Source of the DNA: Exilibacterium sp.
Lineage (GTDB): Bacteria; Pseudomonadota; Gammaproteobacteria; Pseudomonadales; Cellvibrionaceae
NCBI GenBank assembly: GCA_028280195.1
Contig: JANQMH010000040.1
Location: 1 to 63,783, forward strand
Direction: 5' to 3'
DNA: 63,783 bases
Part shown: positions 42,011 through 51,490 of the stretch, piece after piece
Numbering within the stretch: the stretch's first letter is position 1
Layout: the number at the start of each line of letters is the position of its first letter
Notes under the pieces: model-generated
What the model was told of the DNA's origin: nothing
The model's database searches: none
The model's input: the letters and a program-made list of their open reading frames with translations, nothing else
Made by a program: the position numbers and the translations under genes

Positions 42011-42751
42011 ATGACTGGTCCATCATATAGTCACATCTTTTATCCGATTTCAGGGGCGCGCGCCTTTGAGGAGGTAGCCGAGCAATTGACGTTCGCGATA
42101 CGATCAGGGACGTTTAAGATCGGCGAAAAACTGCCCAGCATCGAAGAGCTTTCGGTCCTTATGCAAGTCAGTAAGCCGACGGTTGGTCAGGCTCTCAAAC
42201 TGTTGGCCGATGCTAAGATCATTGATGTGCTGCGCGGGGTTCACGGTGGTGCGGTTGTACGAAGCAATTTTCCCCTAGATGAGCCTCTGTCAAACGCCGG
42301 AGCGGGTGGGGCATTTACCTTTATCGAGTTGGTCGAGGCTCGACGACCGCTAGAGATTGAGATTGCTTTGTTGGCGTCAAGGCATGGCACTGATGAAGAG
42401 TTTGCTGAATTGGACCAAAGCGTTAAAGATCTTCGGGACCATCGTGATAGTCGCCAACCTATACGGACATATCACGATCACAGATTTCATTATCTGATGG
42501 GGAAGATGTCTAGAAATCGATTGCTCGCTATTTATCAGCATCAAATTCTGGAACGACTTTATTACGAGATGACTCGATCAGAGTTCCTCCAGAAAGACGA
42601 AGATGTTGACTCCGTTATTTCCTGGCACGAGGCAACATTAAAAGCTGTTGCGAATGGCGACACGGATGAGATTCGAGCCGTCGTCATTAGTCATTTGCGT
42701 CCACTGGAAGAGTTTGCTCGGTCTATAGGCAACACACCAGAACATAAATAG
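42011..42751 (+). CDS. GntR-family regulator, FadR/FCD subgroup
   Basis: A 246-residue regulator. The N-terminal winged helix has AEQLTFAIRSGTFKIGEKLPS, ELSVLMQVSKPTVGQAL and LRGVHGGAVV. The C-terminal all-helical FCD domain carries likely metal ligands in YHDHRFHYLMGKMS and in the segment WHEATLKAVANGDTDE with a later His in VVISHLRP. FCD regulators of this kind control sugar-acid and organic-acid catabolism (UxuR, ExuR, LldR). It is the only regulator inside the island and so the best candidate for binding the shared operator. The start ATG at 42011 has no clear ribosome site. Confidence 0.9.
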   Translation: MTGPSYSHIFYPISGARAFEEVAEQLTFAIRSGTFKIGEKLPSIEELSVLMQVSKPTVGQALKLLADAKIIDVLRGVHGGAVVRSNFPLDEPLSNAGAGGAFTFIELVEARRPLEIEIALLASRHGTDEEFAELDQSVKDLRDHRDSRQPIRTYHDHRFHYLMGKMSRNRLLAIYQHQILERLYYEMTRSEFLQKDEDVDSVISWHEATLKAVANGDTDEIRAVVISHLRPLEEFARSIGNTPEHK

Positions 42752-42944
42752 GCCTTGTATTGCGTTACAATCACCGAAATCAGATTCGTTAGAACGGGGT
42801 ATCTGGTTTACACAGAGTGCTAAAAAACCTACTAATATAGTCGACATTATTGGACAAACCGTACAATAACATAGCTGGCAAGGTACCTTGTAGGTAATGC
42901 AGGCTTTTTGATACTGGGGTCAATACCGTCATACCACACTGGCG

Positions 42945-43242
42945 ATGTTAAATATCAAGCGGTTTAGCACTGCCCTCATCGCTGTACTGGCCATATCATG
43001 TAGTGCTGTGGTGATATGGGCTTTGTTACCCATAAAACCCGATCCAGACTCAGCCGATTCAGCAGTGGTCTTCGCCAATACAGCCAGCTTCAACTCTCAC
43101 CCCTTGCGTGAAGCGTATTTCCAATATCAAGGCCACGACTTGCATTACATCGACACCGGTACCGGCGATACCGTGGTATTTATCCATGGTTTCCGCGCAT
43201 ACTGGTTTGCTTTTATCCGGCAGATACAGTCGCTTAAAAAAG
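42945..43242 (+). pseudogene. Truncated alpha/beta-hydrolase gene, 5' part
   Basis: The frame begins with a membrane anchor (STALIAVLAISCSAVVIWALL) and the first strands of an alpha/beta hydrolase, YIDTGTGDTVVFIHGF and IRQIQSLKKDYR. Homologues continue with the nucleophile elbow and catalytic triad, but here the sequence passes directly into the trmH remnant in a different frame and stops at 43268. The join carries a short shared sequence, GATTATCGC, also present in the intact trmH gene at 24476-24484. The fusion therefore probably arose by a microhomology deletion. 42752-42944 upstream holds no other gene I can see. Confidence 0.8.
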
Positions 43243-43780
43243 ATTATCGCGCAGGCGCGGGACGCTGAACTCGTCTATCACAGCCGCCAGTCGCTGGCGA
43301 GGATTTCCAAAAACGGCAGGCAGGACCAGGGAGTGGCGGCGGATATCGACTGGCGCGGCTATCAGCGCTGCCAGCGCTTTTTGCAGCGACTTCCCGCCGC
43401 ACCCTCGACACCAGGCCGGATTACCAGCCGGCGAGAATCGGGCTTGTCAGAAATCCCCCCCCCGGTCAGCACTGCACTGCCGGGATGGCAGCGCTGCCAG
43501 CCACTCGTTGCGGGTGCTGGCGCTCTGTGATATCCACAACCCGCAAAACCTGGGCATGATTATCAGATCGGCGTGTGCGGGCGGTTTGGACGGAATTCTT
43601 CTCCCCAGGAAGGGGTATGCGCCACTGTCCCTGTTCGCGCATAAACCGCAGGGCCCTGTCGCCTATATCCTGGGAAATGAGTCGGAAGGGATTGGCGCTG
43701 ATGTTTTCAATCTGGATGTTCCGCTTTCTCAGCGTTTCCACGCCCTCAGAGTTTCAACGCCGGCAGCGATAACGAAGTGA
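43243..43780 (+). pseudogene. Decayed TrmH-family methyltransferase remnant
   Basis: The first block (to ~43390) encodes ARDAELVYHSRQSLARISKN in one frame. An extra ~97 bp with a run of nine C follows. The second block (43508-43780) encodes LALCDIHNPQNLGMIIRSA in another frame. Between YAPLS and LFAHKPQGPV about 45 codons present in the intact gene are missing. Motif 2 survives (YILGNESEGI), but motif 3 is scrambled. It is GC-rich throughout, unlike the island. It looks like the native right end of the locus left after island insertion. Confidence 0.88.
43251..43390 (+). repeat. Right copy of the trmH direct repeat
   Basis: Ungapped match to 24491-24630 with 11 mismatches in 140 bp. The next part of the copy is separated by a 117-bp spacer instead of the 20 bp in the intact gene. 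Confidence 0.93.
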
Positions 43781-44428
43781 TTACTTGAGGTTTTTGCCCG
43801 GTCGCCTGACTAACGGTTTAAGCGCTGTAGTGTATTTTTGCTGCAACCCTTCCAGGCTGCCTATGATCATCGCGACAGTGATATCTTCAAGCGTTTGACG
43901 CCCCACCTCGTGCCGGGTGAGGTAGTGACCGGCAGCAGCGGGCATGCCAAATGAAATATCCACGGCCGGCAAAGCAATGTCTATATCGATGTCAAAGTTG
44001 TCGCTGAAGATCTGGGCCATATATCTCACCGCAGTGTCGCGGCTGTATTCGGTGGGGTCGCCGTGTTTGGCCACACTGGGCTCGGCAGCCAGCCTATCGA
44101 GTATCAGCCCGCGCTCCTCGATATAAGTCAAATAAGTGTTGGTCACTCGCCTGACCAGTTGTTCAAAGGTCGTTGCACTCTCCGCCGCCGCAGTCTGCAG
44201 CTCGCGCAGGTGCCGGTACTCGCGCTTCAGCAGCGATTGCAGCAGGTCCTGAATACTCGGGTAGTAGGCGTAAACGAGAGATTTACTGATATCAGCCTCC
44301 CGGGCGAGCCTGTCCATCGTCAGTGCCGATACGCCCTCGGCGGCGATGACATCGGCAGCATGATCCAAAATCATGGACTTTCTCGCCTCGGGAGGCAGTC
44401 TCGTTCTGTTTTTTTGGGTTTTCGCCAT
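43781..44428 (-). CDS. TetR-family transcriptional regulator
   Basis: A 215-residue TetR-type repressor. The helix-turn-helix is ILDHAADVIAAEGVSALTMDRLAREADISKS split as ILDHAADVIAAEGVSA and ADISKSLVYAYYPS. The C-terminal ligand domain is ~150 residues (LVRRVTNTYLTYIEERGL). I chose the ATG at 44428 (MAKTQKNRTRLPPEAR), although its ribosome site is weak; the frame extends to a TTG at 44503. It stops one base from the trmH remnant and is GC-rich, so it belongs to the flank. Target genes and ligand unknown. Confidence 0.87.
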   Translation of the reverse strand: MAKTQKNRTRLPPEARKSMILDHAADVIAAEGVSALTMDRLAREADISKSLVYAYYPSIQDLLQSLLKREYRHLRELQTAAAESATTFEQLVRRVTNTYLTYIEERGLILDRLAAEPSVAKHGDPTEYSRDTAVRYMAQIFSDNFDIDIDIALPAVDISFGMPAAAGHYLTRHEVGRQTLEDITVAMIIGSLEGLQQKYTTALKPLVRRPGKNLK

Positions 44429-44633
44429 TTGAAAGACTGTAAATCCAGTGTCACCGACCAGCTGCTGACGAGAAATAGTACGGTCAGGCAGGGGTTTATG
44501 CAACCGCCGGCCCCGCTGCCGGCGCCGCCGTTACCGGCGGCCCGGGAAGACTTTGAATGATGCAACCCCGGCCAATAGCTGTAACGCGTGTGCTGCGGCC
44601 ACCGGTTGAAGCCACAGTGCATAATGCCGCCTT

Positions 44634-46661
44634 TCAGCGGAACAGATTGCGGCCGGCCGAAAAGCGCTTCACCCGGCGTCGCAGCTCCCTGGCCAGCGCC
44701 GGCTGGCCGGCGTAGGTGACACGCTGGTAAAGGCTGGTGATCGCCAGCACCGGCTCTTCCAGGTCGGGGCGCCTGGCAACAACGCGGCGGGCAAAATCCC
44801 CGGGGGCTTCTCCCGGCGCGCGGCTCAGGCCCGCCTGAGACAGCTTGCGCAAAAAGCGCAGGTAGTGGCGCGTGGCCGGCGTGCGCCGCGGTTTGCGCCC
44901 GCTGAGCAGAACGCTGAGCGCTACCGCGGCGAGAACGACAGCGCCGCCGCCAATGATCAACAGCGCTACCCGCAGCGGACTGATATTGCCGAGCAGCTGT
45001 TGCAGCAGCCCCGCTTGCATACGGGCGTCATAGCCCAGCACGCGGCGGTGCCATTTGTAATTCCAGGCATCCCAGCGCAGCAACATCAGGTTCAGCCAGG
45101 TGCCGGCGCCGTAGCCGTCGAAGGCGAACACACTGCTGACCAGTTGCGAATCGCGCTCGTTGAGGGCGCTGCGCAGCCCGGAGGCGATGCGCTCGGGCGC
45201 CACCGCGGCGGTGGGATCGACCCTGACCCAACCGCGGTCCTGCAGCCACACTTCCGCCCAGGCATGGGCATCGTACTGGCGCACCAGCAGGTAACCCTCG
45301 AGCGGATTGACCTCGCCGCCCTGGTACCCGGCCACCACGCGGGCCGGCAGGCCGGCGGCGCGCAGCATAAACACGAAGCTGCCGGCAAAGTGTTCGCAAA
45401 ATCCGCTTTTTGTCTGCCATAGAAATTCATCCACAGTGTGGCGGCCCAACGACGGCGGCTCCAGCGTATAGGTGAATTCGCGCCGGTAGTAATCGAGCAG
45501 GCGATCGATATAGGCCTGCGCGCTGCCGGCCTGCCGATACCACTGTTGCGCCGTTTGCAGCGCCTGCGGGTTGAAGTCCTCGGGCAATTGTAACTCCTGC
45601 TGCAGCCGCCAGGGCGGCAGCGGCTCGACTTCGGCGCGGTAATCGAGAAACGAGGTCACCTGGTAGCGCAGCCGCTTGCTGACCGGCTCGCGATACCGCA
45701 GGCTGAAATCCCGCGTCATGCCGATACCGTCGCTGTACTGGCGCGGCGCGGTCAGGGCAAACAACCAGAACTGCTGGCTCGGCTCCATAATCACTTCGTA
45801 GTGCACGGGCGCGCCGTCCACCCGCAGCAGCCTCTGCCACAGCCGCGACGGGCTGCCGCCCGGCGGCGGCTGCAGCTCGCCTTCGCTGTGGCCGGCCAGC
45901 CGGTTGGGGGTCCAGCGGCGGCCGTCGAACTGGGAAAAAACCAGCCCGCGCCAGTAGAGTTGCGGCGGCGGCGGCATCGAGCCGCTAAAAGTCACGCGAA
46001 AGGCCAGGCCGCCGGCCCGGGTCAGGCGGGAGATATCGCCCGGCGCCATGCTGTCGCTCATGCCGGTGGTGGCGGTATTCTGTTGCAGCGGCACCGACCA
46101 CAGCGCACCCAGGCGCGGCATCACCAGAAACAGCAGCACCATCAAGGGCAGGCATTGCAATACCAGCCTGCCCGCCAGCCGGAAACTGCGAGCGGGGCTT
46201 TTATGGCTCTGCGACTGGTTCAGCCCCATCAGCGCCGTGGTCAGCAGGGCCACACATAACAGCGCATAGGCGCTGGCCAGAATCGTGGTGGAAAACAGCA
46301 GCTGGGTGGAACAGACGAAAAAGCCCAGGTAAATTACCACCAGGGCGTCGCGGCGGCGGTGCATCTCCAGCAGTTTCAGTATGAAGGCCGACAGCAGCAG
46401 CCCCACCATCGGCTCCAGGCCGAACAGCCGCCCGTAGCCGAACAGCAGGCTGGCGCCGCAGACAATCACCAGCAGCCCTTTTACCAGCCGGCCGGGAAAG
46501 GCCCAGACACCGCGGAACACCTGTATGCGCCAAACCACCACAAAGGCCCAGGCGCCGATCAGCCACACCGGCAGGCGCGGCATATGCGGGGCGATAACCG
46601 CGGCCTGGGCCAGCAGCAGCCAGGCGAGGCTGTTGCGCGGAATCTGATAGATCAGTTTCAA
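44634..46661 (-). CDS. TgpA-like transmembrane transglutaminase/protease
   Basis: A 675-residue inner-membrane protein: five or six N-terminal helices of the DUF3488 type (ending near 190), a periplasmic transglutaminase-like domain and a C-terminal helix near 555-580. The catalytic triad is visible as Cys in KSGFCEHFAGSFVFMLR, His in YDAHAWAEVWLQ and Asp in VRVDPTAAVAPER. In Pseudomonas the homologue TgpA is essential and linked to the cell envelope. It overlaps the DUF58 gene by four bases and completes a moxR-DUF58-tgpA operon. Confidence 0.92.
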   Translation of the reverse strand: MKLIYQIPRNSLAWLLLAQAAVIAPHMPRLPVWLIGAWAFVVVWRIQVFRGVWAFPGRLVKGLLVIVCGASLLFGYGRLFGLEPMVGLLLSAFILKLLEMHRRRDALVVIYLGFFVCSTQLLFSTTILASAYALLCVALLTTALMGLNQSQSHKSPARSFRLAGRLVLQCLPLMVLLFLVMPRLGALWSVPLQQNTATTGMSDSMAPGDISRLTRAGGLAFRVTFSGSMPPPPQLYWRGLVFSQFDGRRWTPNRLAGHSEGELQPPPGGSPSRLWQRLLRVDGAPVHYEVIMEPSQQFWLFALTAPRQYSDGIGMTRDFSLRYREPVSKRLRYQVTSFLDYRAEVEPLPPWRLQQELQLPEDFNPQALQTAQQWYRQAGSAQAYIDRLLDYYRREFTYTLEPPSLGRHTVDEFLWQTKSGFCEHFAGSFVFMLRAAGLPARVVAGYQGGEVNPLEGYLLVRQYDAHAWAEVWLQDRGWVRVDPTAAVAPERIASGLRSALNERDSQLVSSVFAFDGYGAGTWLNLMLLRWDAWNYKWHRRVLGYDARMQAGLLQQLLGNISPLRVALLIIGGGAVVLAAVALSVLLSGRKPRRTPATRHYLRFLRKLSQAGLSRAPGEAPGDFARRVVARRPDLEEPVLAITSLYQRVTYAGQPALARELRRRVKRFSAGRNLFR

Positions 46662-47719
46662 GCGCGCGGCCCTTTTACACTCTGCACTGGCACTGCCTGC
46701 ATTTTCACTGCCTGCACCTGCTGCCGCGCCGGCGTCTCCACTTCAAACAGCGCCAGCGCTTTCAGCACCCGCTGCTTGTGCGCCAGCCCCTTGCCCGGCG
46801 CGATCTCCACCCCGGGCAGCCGCAGGCCGTACTCGCTCTGGGTTTTACCCACCTCCTGCACCCAGTAACACAGGCGCGACAGGCGCGCTTCGCGGTCGAA
46901 GCCGGCAAAAAAATCCCAGTCCAGCCACAAGCGCTGGTCCACATAGGCGGTAAAATCCTTGCTGTGCAGGCCGCGGCCGCGGGCATACTGTTTCCAGGCG
47001 ATATGGCGCAGCGATTCGCCGGGGCGGTAGGCTTTGAGCCCGTTGAAATCCTCACTGCCGTGTTCGGCCTGCAGCTCGCCCTCGTCATCGACAGCGTGCG
47101 AGGGCGGCACCTTGCCGCCGTACACCGGTTTCGGGTAAATCAGGACGCGCACATCGAGATCCAGCCAGGTCCAGCAGCGCAGCAGCCCCAGCGGGTAACA
47201 GGATTCCACCAGCAGGCGGCCGGGGTCGAGCCAGCCGCGCCTGCCAGTGGGCACAAACAGTTTGCAGTGACACTCGCGGCTGTCGAGCAGGTTGGCCACC
47301 GCGGTGCTGCCGCCCGGCCAGCACAGCAGGACGTTCTCATACTGGCGCCCGCCCTCGGCACTGACCCGTATCTCCACCTCGGCGTCTTCGCCACAGTAGG
47401 CCGGCGCGCTGCTGACAAAGTGCAGGGTCAAACCGGAGAGATTGCCGAAGGTGTGCAGAATGGAAACCACAAACAGGCTGATCAACAGAAATGCCAGGCC
47501 GATAATCAGATTGTTTTCGTAGTTGGTGCCGACCAGCCACAACAGCATACTGACCAGCAGAAAACTGAAACCGGCGGCCGAGGGGAAAATAAACAGCTTG
47601 ACACGGTCCAGCGTCTGCGGGCTCTGTGCCGGCACCCGGCGCTGCAGCCAGCGCTGGAAGCGCCGGCGCCAGAAGCGGCGCTGCCAAAATCGAAAACTGT
47701 TCGCTGCAGGCAAGGACAC
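46658..47719 (-). CDS. DUF58 domain protein
   Basis: A 353-residue protein with two N-terminal membrane helices (AAGFSFLLVSMLLWLVG and LIIGLAFLLISLFVVS) and a DUF58 domain. That domain has GSEDFNGLKAYRPGESLRHI, then AWKQYARGRGLHSKDF, the family signature. DUF58 proteins partner with MoxR ATPases and are thought to present substrates for chaperoned maturation. The start is GTG at 47719. Its end overlaps the tgpA start. Confidence 0.9.
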   Translation of the reverse strand: MSLPAANSFRFWQRRFWRRRFQRWLQRRVPAQSPQTLDRVKLFIFPSAAGFSFLLVSMLLWLVGTNYENNLIIGLAFLLISLFVVSILHTFGNLSGLTLHFVSSAPAYCGEDAEVEIRVSAEGGRQYENVLLCWPGGSTAVANLLDSRECHCKLFVPTGRRGWLDPGRLLVESCYPLGLLRCWTWLDLDVRVLIYPKPVYGGKVPPSHAVDDEGELQAEHGSEDFNGLKAYRPGESLRHIAWKQYARGRGLHSKDFTAYVDQRLWLDWDFFAGFDREARLSRLCYWVQEVGKTQSEYGLRLPGVEIAPGKGLAHKQRVLKALALFEVETPARQQVQAVKMQAVPVQSVKGPRA

Positions 47720-47729
47720 TCTCCCGGCG

Positions 47730-48653
47730 CTAACCGCCGATCACATCCACGCTGTTAAGTACCCGCTCCACCAGTGCATAGCCGCTCTGGTCGCCGTAAT
47801 CCGCCGCATCGCGCACCCGGTGCGCTACCACTGCCGGCATCACGGTCTGCAGGTCTTCGGGAATCACATGCCGGCGCCCGTGCAACAGCGCCCAGGTTTT
47901 GGCGCAGCGCAACAGGGCCAGCGCGCCGCGCGGCGATATGCCGTAGGAGAACTCCGCCGCAACACGGGTGTATTCCACCAGCCGCTGCAGATAGTCGAGC
48001 AGGCTCTCCGCCACCTGCACACCTTCCACGTCGCGCTGCAGCTTGGCCATTTGTTCCCGCGTCACACAGGCCGACACCTGCGACAGCCGCTGGCGCGGGT
48101 CCTCGCCCTTAAACAGCGCCCGCTCCGCTTCGCGGCCGGGGTAACCCAGCTCGATGCGCATCAAAAAGCGGTCGAGTTGAGATTCCGGTAGCGGATAAGT
48201 GCCGGACTGGGTGACAGGATTCTGGGTGGCGATAACGAAGAAGGTCTCCGGCAGCGCGCGGGTGGCCCCCTCGACGGTGACCTGGCCTTCTTCCATGGCC
48301 TCGAGCAGGGCACTCTGGGTTTTTGGCGTGGTGCGGTTGATTTCATCGGCCAGCAGCACTTCGGTGAATACCGGACCGGGGTGAAATTCGAACTGGCTGG
48401 CCTCGCGGTCGAATACCGATACGCCGAGAATGTCCGCCGGCAGCAGATCGCTGGTGAACTGGATGCGGTTGTAGCTCAGGCCCAGGACACTGGCCAGGGC
48501 GTGGGCAAGCGTGGTTTTGCCCATACCGGGCAGATCTTCGATCAGCAGGTGCCCCCTGGCAAACAGGCAGGTCAGCGCCAGTTTGACCTGGTGCTCCTTG
48601 CCCAACAGCACCTTGCCGACTTCGGCCACAATTCGCTTGATCAGGATTTCCAT
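47730..48653 (-). CDS. MoxR-type AAA+ ATPase
   Basis: A 307-residue AAA+ chaperone. Walker A is EDLPGMGKTTLA, Walker B VLLADEINRTTPKTQ, sensor 1 FFVIATQNPVTQSGTYPLPE and the Arg-finger region ESQLDRFLMR. MoxR ATPases assist assembly or activation of envelope and metallo-enzymes together with DUF58 and VWA proteins. I chose the ATG at 48653 with GGAGG nine bases upstream. First gene of the moxR-DUF58-tgpA operon; DUF58 begins 10 bases after its stop. Confidence 0.93.
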   Translation of the reverse strand: MEILIKRIVAEVGKVLLGKEHQVKLALTCLFARGHLLIEDLPGMGKTTLAHALASVLGLSYNRIQFTSDLLPADILGVSVFDREASQFEFHPGPVFTEVLLADEINRTTPKTQSALLEAMEEGQVTVEGATRALPETFFVIATQNPVTQSGTYPLPESQLDRFLMRIELGYPGREAERALFKGEDPRQRLSQVSACVTREQMAKLQRDVEGVQVAESLLDYLQRLVEYTRVAAEFSYGISPRGALALLRCAKTWALLHGRRHVIPEDLQTVMPAVVAHRVRDAADYGDQSGYALVERVLNSVDVIGG

Positions 48654-48722
48654 CGCGCCGCACCTCCCCAATCGGCTATATCGACTTTTGGGTTCACTTT
48701 TCGCCCCGCCTTCGGGCCCGGC

Positions 48723-49919
48723 TCAAAGCGCATCGATGCCGCGCTGCAGATCGGTGATCAGATCGTCGCGGGCTTCCAGCCCCACCGCCACGCGAATCAG
48801 ATTGTCAGTAATCTGCGCATCGGCTTTTTCCGCCGCCGACAGGCGCCCGTGGGTGGTGGTGGCGGGATGGACAATGGTGGTTTTGGCATCGCCCAGGTTG
48901 GCCGTCAGCGACATGATGCGGGTGGCATCAATGAAACGCCAGGCCGCCGCCTGATCGCCGCTGACGCAAAAAGACAGTACACCGCCGAATGCGCGCTGCT
49001 GGCGCGCCGCCAGGCTGTGCCCGGGGTGGGAAGGCAGGCCGGCGTAAAAAACCCGCTCGATGGCCGGCTGCGCCGACAGCCAGCGGGCGATGGCCATGGC
49101 GGCATCGGAGTGTGCCTGCATGCGCAGCTGCAGTGTCTCCAGCCCCTTGAGGAAAACCCAGGCGTTAAACGGACTCATGGTCGGGCCGGCCGAGCGCAGA
49201 AAAGCGGTGACTGCCTCCATATGCTCGGCACTGCCCACCACCACACCACCGACGCAGCGGCCCTGACCATCGAGGTATTTGGTGGCCGAATGCACCACAA
49301 TATCGGCGCCCAGCGCCAGCGGCTGCTGCAGCGCCGGCGTGCAAAAACAGTTGTCCACCACCAGCAGGCAGTCATTGGCGCCGGCCAGCTCGGCCAGGCG
49401 CGCGATATCCACCACTTCACAGATCGGGTTGGAGGGGGTTTCCAGAAACAGTATTTTGGTATCTGCGGTAATGGCCTGCTGCCACTGGGTATAGTCGGTC
49501 GCCGCCACGAAGCTGGTGCGCACACCAAATTTCTGCATGTACTTGTTCAACAGTGCAGTCGTGGTGCCGAACACGCTGCGCGAGCAGACGATATGGTCGC
49601 CGGCGGCCAGCAGCGCCATACAGGTGCTGAGAATCGCCGCCATACCGGAAGAGGTGGCCACCGCCGCCGCACCGCCTTCGAGCGCGGCGATACGTTGCTG
49701 AAACATGCGTACGGTGGGGTTGGTATAACGCGAGTAGACATTGCCGGGCTCAGCGCCGGCAAAGCGCGCCGCCGCCTGCGCCGCCGAGCTGAAGACATAG
49801 CTGGAAGTGGTGAAAATCGGCTCGCCGTGCTCGCCCTCGGCACTGCGCTGCTGGCCGCTGCGGATCGCCAGGGTGGCGATATCGGCACCGGCCAGTGCGT
49901 TTTCCGGATTGTCTGTCAT
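48723..49919 (-). CDS. metZ: O-succinylhomoserine sulfhydrylase MetZ
   Basis: A Cys/Met-metabolism PLP enzyme of 398 residues making homocysteine from O-succinylhomoserine and sulfide. The PLP-binding Lys is in VVHSATKYLDGQGR; other conserved parts are FTTSSYVFSSAAQAAARF, YSRYTNPTVRMF and ANLGDAKTTIVHPATTTHGRL. The start at 49919 (MTDNPENAL) is ten bases after the purF stop, and purF-metZ adjacency is the usual arrangement in pseudomonads, which supports MetZ over MetB/MetY. Confidence 0.93.
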   Translation of the reverse strand: MTDNPENALAGADIATLAIRSGQQRSAEGEHGEPIFTTSSYVFSSAAQAAARFAGAEPGNVYSRYTNPTVRMFQQRIAALEGGAAAVATSSGMAAILSTCMALLAAGDHIVCSRSVFGTTTALLNKYMQKFGVRTSFVAATDYTQWQQAITADTKILFLETPSNPICEVVDIARLAELAGANDCLLVVDNCFCTPALQQPLALGADIVVHSATKYLDGQGRCVGGVVVGSAEHMEAVTAFLRSAGPTMSPFNAWVFLKGLETLQLRMQAHSDAAMAIARWLSAQPAIERVFYAGLPSHPGHSLAARQQRAFGGVLSFCVSGDQAAAWRFIDATRIMSLTANLGDAKTTIVHPATTTHGRLSAAEKADAQITDNLIRVAVGLEARDDLITDLQRGIDAL

Positions 49920-49929
49920 ACGCGTGGTC

Positions 49930-51462
49930 TCACGACGCCTCTGAGGCGTCATTATGCAGCCCGATCAGGGCGCCGTCACTGCTGTCGCTGCTGGCGGCGG
50001 CCTTGCTGGCATCGTTGCGGGCAGCGGCGAGGCGGTCCAGGTAGGCCTGGTCGACATCACCGGTTACGTACTCGCCGGTAAACACACCCGCCTCGAAAGT
50101 TTCGATCGCCGGATTGCCCTCGGCCGAAGCCGCCAGCAGATCGCCGAGATCCTGATACAGCAGCCAGTCGGCGCCGATTTCCCGGCAGATCTCCGCGTCG
50201 CTGCGAGCGTGGGCGATCAGCTCGCTGGCCGCCGGCATATCGATGCCGTAGACATTGGGATATTTCACCGCCGGCGAGGCCGACACAAAATACACCTTGG
50301 CGGCGCCGGCGTCGCGCGCCATCTGAATAATCTGCTTGCAGGTGGTGCCGCGCACGATCGAGTCGTCCACCAGCATGACATTCTTGCCCTGGAACTCCAG
50401 GCCGATGGCATTGAGTTTTTGCCGCACCGACTTTTTGCGCTGCTGCTGCCCGGGCATGATAAACGTGCGGCCGATGTAGCGGTTTTTCACCAGCCCCTCG
50501 CGGAACTTGACCCCCAGCCGCTGCGCCAGTGCCTGCCCCGCCACCCGGCTGCTGTCGGGGATGGGAATCACCACGTCGATATCGTGATCGGGGCGCTCGC
50601 GCAGTATTTTGTCGGCCAGCTTCTCACCCTGCCGCAGGCGCGCCTTATACACCGATACGCCGTCCATGATGGAGTCCGGTCGGGCAAAATACACATGTTC
50701 GAAGATGCACGGCGACAACACCGGATGTTCGGCACACTGGCGGGTATGGAACTCGCCGTCGCGGTCAATGAAGATCGCTTCGCCGGGGGCCACGTCGCGC
50801 TCCAGGGTATAGCCCAGTACATCCAGCGCCACGCTTTCGGAGGCGATCATATACTCGGTGCCTTTTTTCTTGGTTTCGCGGCTGCCGAATACCAGCGGCC
50901 TGATACCGTGGGGGTCGCGGAAGGCCACTACGCCGTGACCGGCAATCAGCGCCACCACCGCATAGCCGCCGCGCACGCGCCGGTGCAGCGCCGCGATGGC
51001 GGTGAAAATATCGTCCTCACTGGGGCTCACCTTGCCCAGTGACTGCAGTTCGTGGGCAAAGACATTGAGCAGTACCTCGGAGTCCGAGTCGGTATTGACA
51101 TGGCGCAGATCGGATTTGTACAGGTGCTCCGATACCTGCTCGAGATTGGTGAGATTGCCGTTGTGCGCCAGGGCGATGCCGTAGGGCGAGTTGACGTAAA
51201 ACGGCTGCGCCAGCGCCGGACCGGAACTGCCGGCGGTGGGATAGCGCACATGACCGATACCCATGTTACCCACCAGCCGCTGCATATGGCGGGTGCGGAA
51301 CACATCCCTGACCAGGCCGTTGGCCTTCTGTTGCGCCAGCTTGCCCTTGTCGCAGGTGACGATGCCCGCCGCATCCTGACCGCGATGCTGCAGCATGGTC
51401 AAAGCGCCATACAGTTTCAGGTTGACATCGCTTTTGCCAACAATACCGACTATGCCGCACAT
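49930..51462 (-). CDS. purF: Amidophosphoribosyltransferase PurF
   Basis: Catalyses the first committed step of purine synthesis, PRPP plus glutamine to phosphoribosylamine. The N-terminal nucleophile is Cys2 in [14 protein letters not shown] (Met removed in the mature enzyme). Glutaminase residues are in [10 protein letters not shown] and [10 protein letters not shown]. The PRPP loop is [16 protein letters not shown]. At 510 residues it matches the family. It lies in the cvpA-purF-metZ order; the cvpA stop is 28 bases upstream. Confidence 0.96.
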   Translation of the reverse strand: MCGIVGIVGKSDVNLKLYGALTMLQHRGQDAAGIVTCDKGKLAQQKANGLVRDVFRTRHMQRLVGNMGIGHVRYPTAGSSGPALAQPFYVNSPYGIALAHNGNLTNLEQVSEHLYKSDLRHVNTDSDSEVLLNVFAHELQSLGKVSPSEDDIFTAIAALHRRVRGGYAVVALIAGHGVVAFRDPHGIRPLVFGSRETKKKGTEYMIASESVALDVLGYTLERDVAPGEAIFIDRDGEFHTRQCAEHPVLSPCIFEHVYFARPDSIMDGVSVYKARLRQGEKLADKILRERPDHDIDVVIPIPDSSRVAGQALAQRLGVKFREGLVKNRYIGRTFIMPGQQQRKKSVRQKLNAIGLEFQGKNVMLVDDSIVRGTTCKQIIQMARDAGAAKVYFVSASPAVKYPNVYGIDMPAASELIAHARSDAEICREIGADWLLYQDLGDLLAASAEGNPAIETFEAGVFTGEYVTGDVDQAYLDRLAAARNDASKAAASSDSSDGALIGLHNDASEAS

Positions 51463-51490
51463 AACAGGTTTTACCTCATTTCCACCGGGG

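Larger units (their letters stand above)
24722..43242. mobile_element. Catabolic genomic island inserted in a trmH-like gene
   Basis: The segment is visibly lower in G+C than either flank and carries only accessory genes: a ten-gene catabolic operon, a TonB receptor, a GntR regulator and gene fragments. It is bracketed by an intact but chimeric trmH-like gene on the left and a decayed copy on the right. No integrase, transposase, tRNA or clear target-site duplication is visible, so the mechanism is open. Possibilities are homologous integration through trmH, or loss of the recombinase. Boundaries are approximate (about 30 bp left, sharper right). Confidence 0.7.

Noticed and set aside
24722-43242. 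Prophage or classic integrative element
   Set aside because: No integrase, excisionase, portal, capsid, relaxase or transposase gene was found in the segment.
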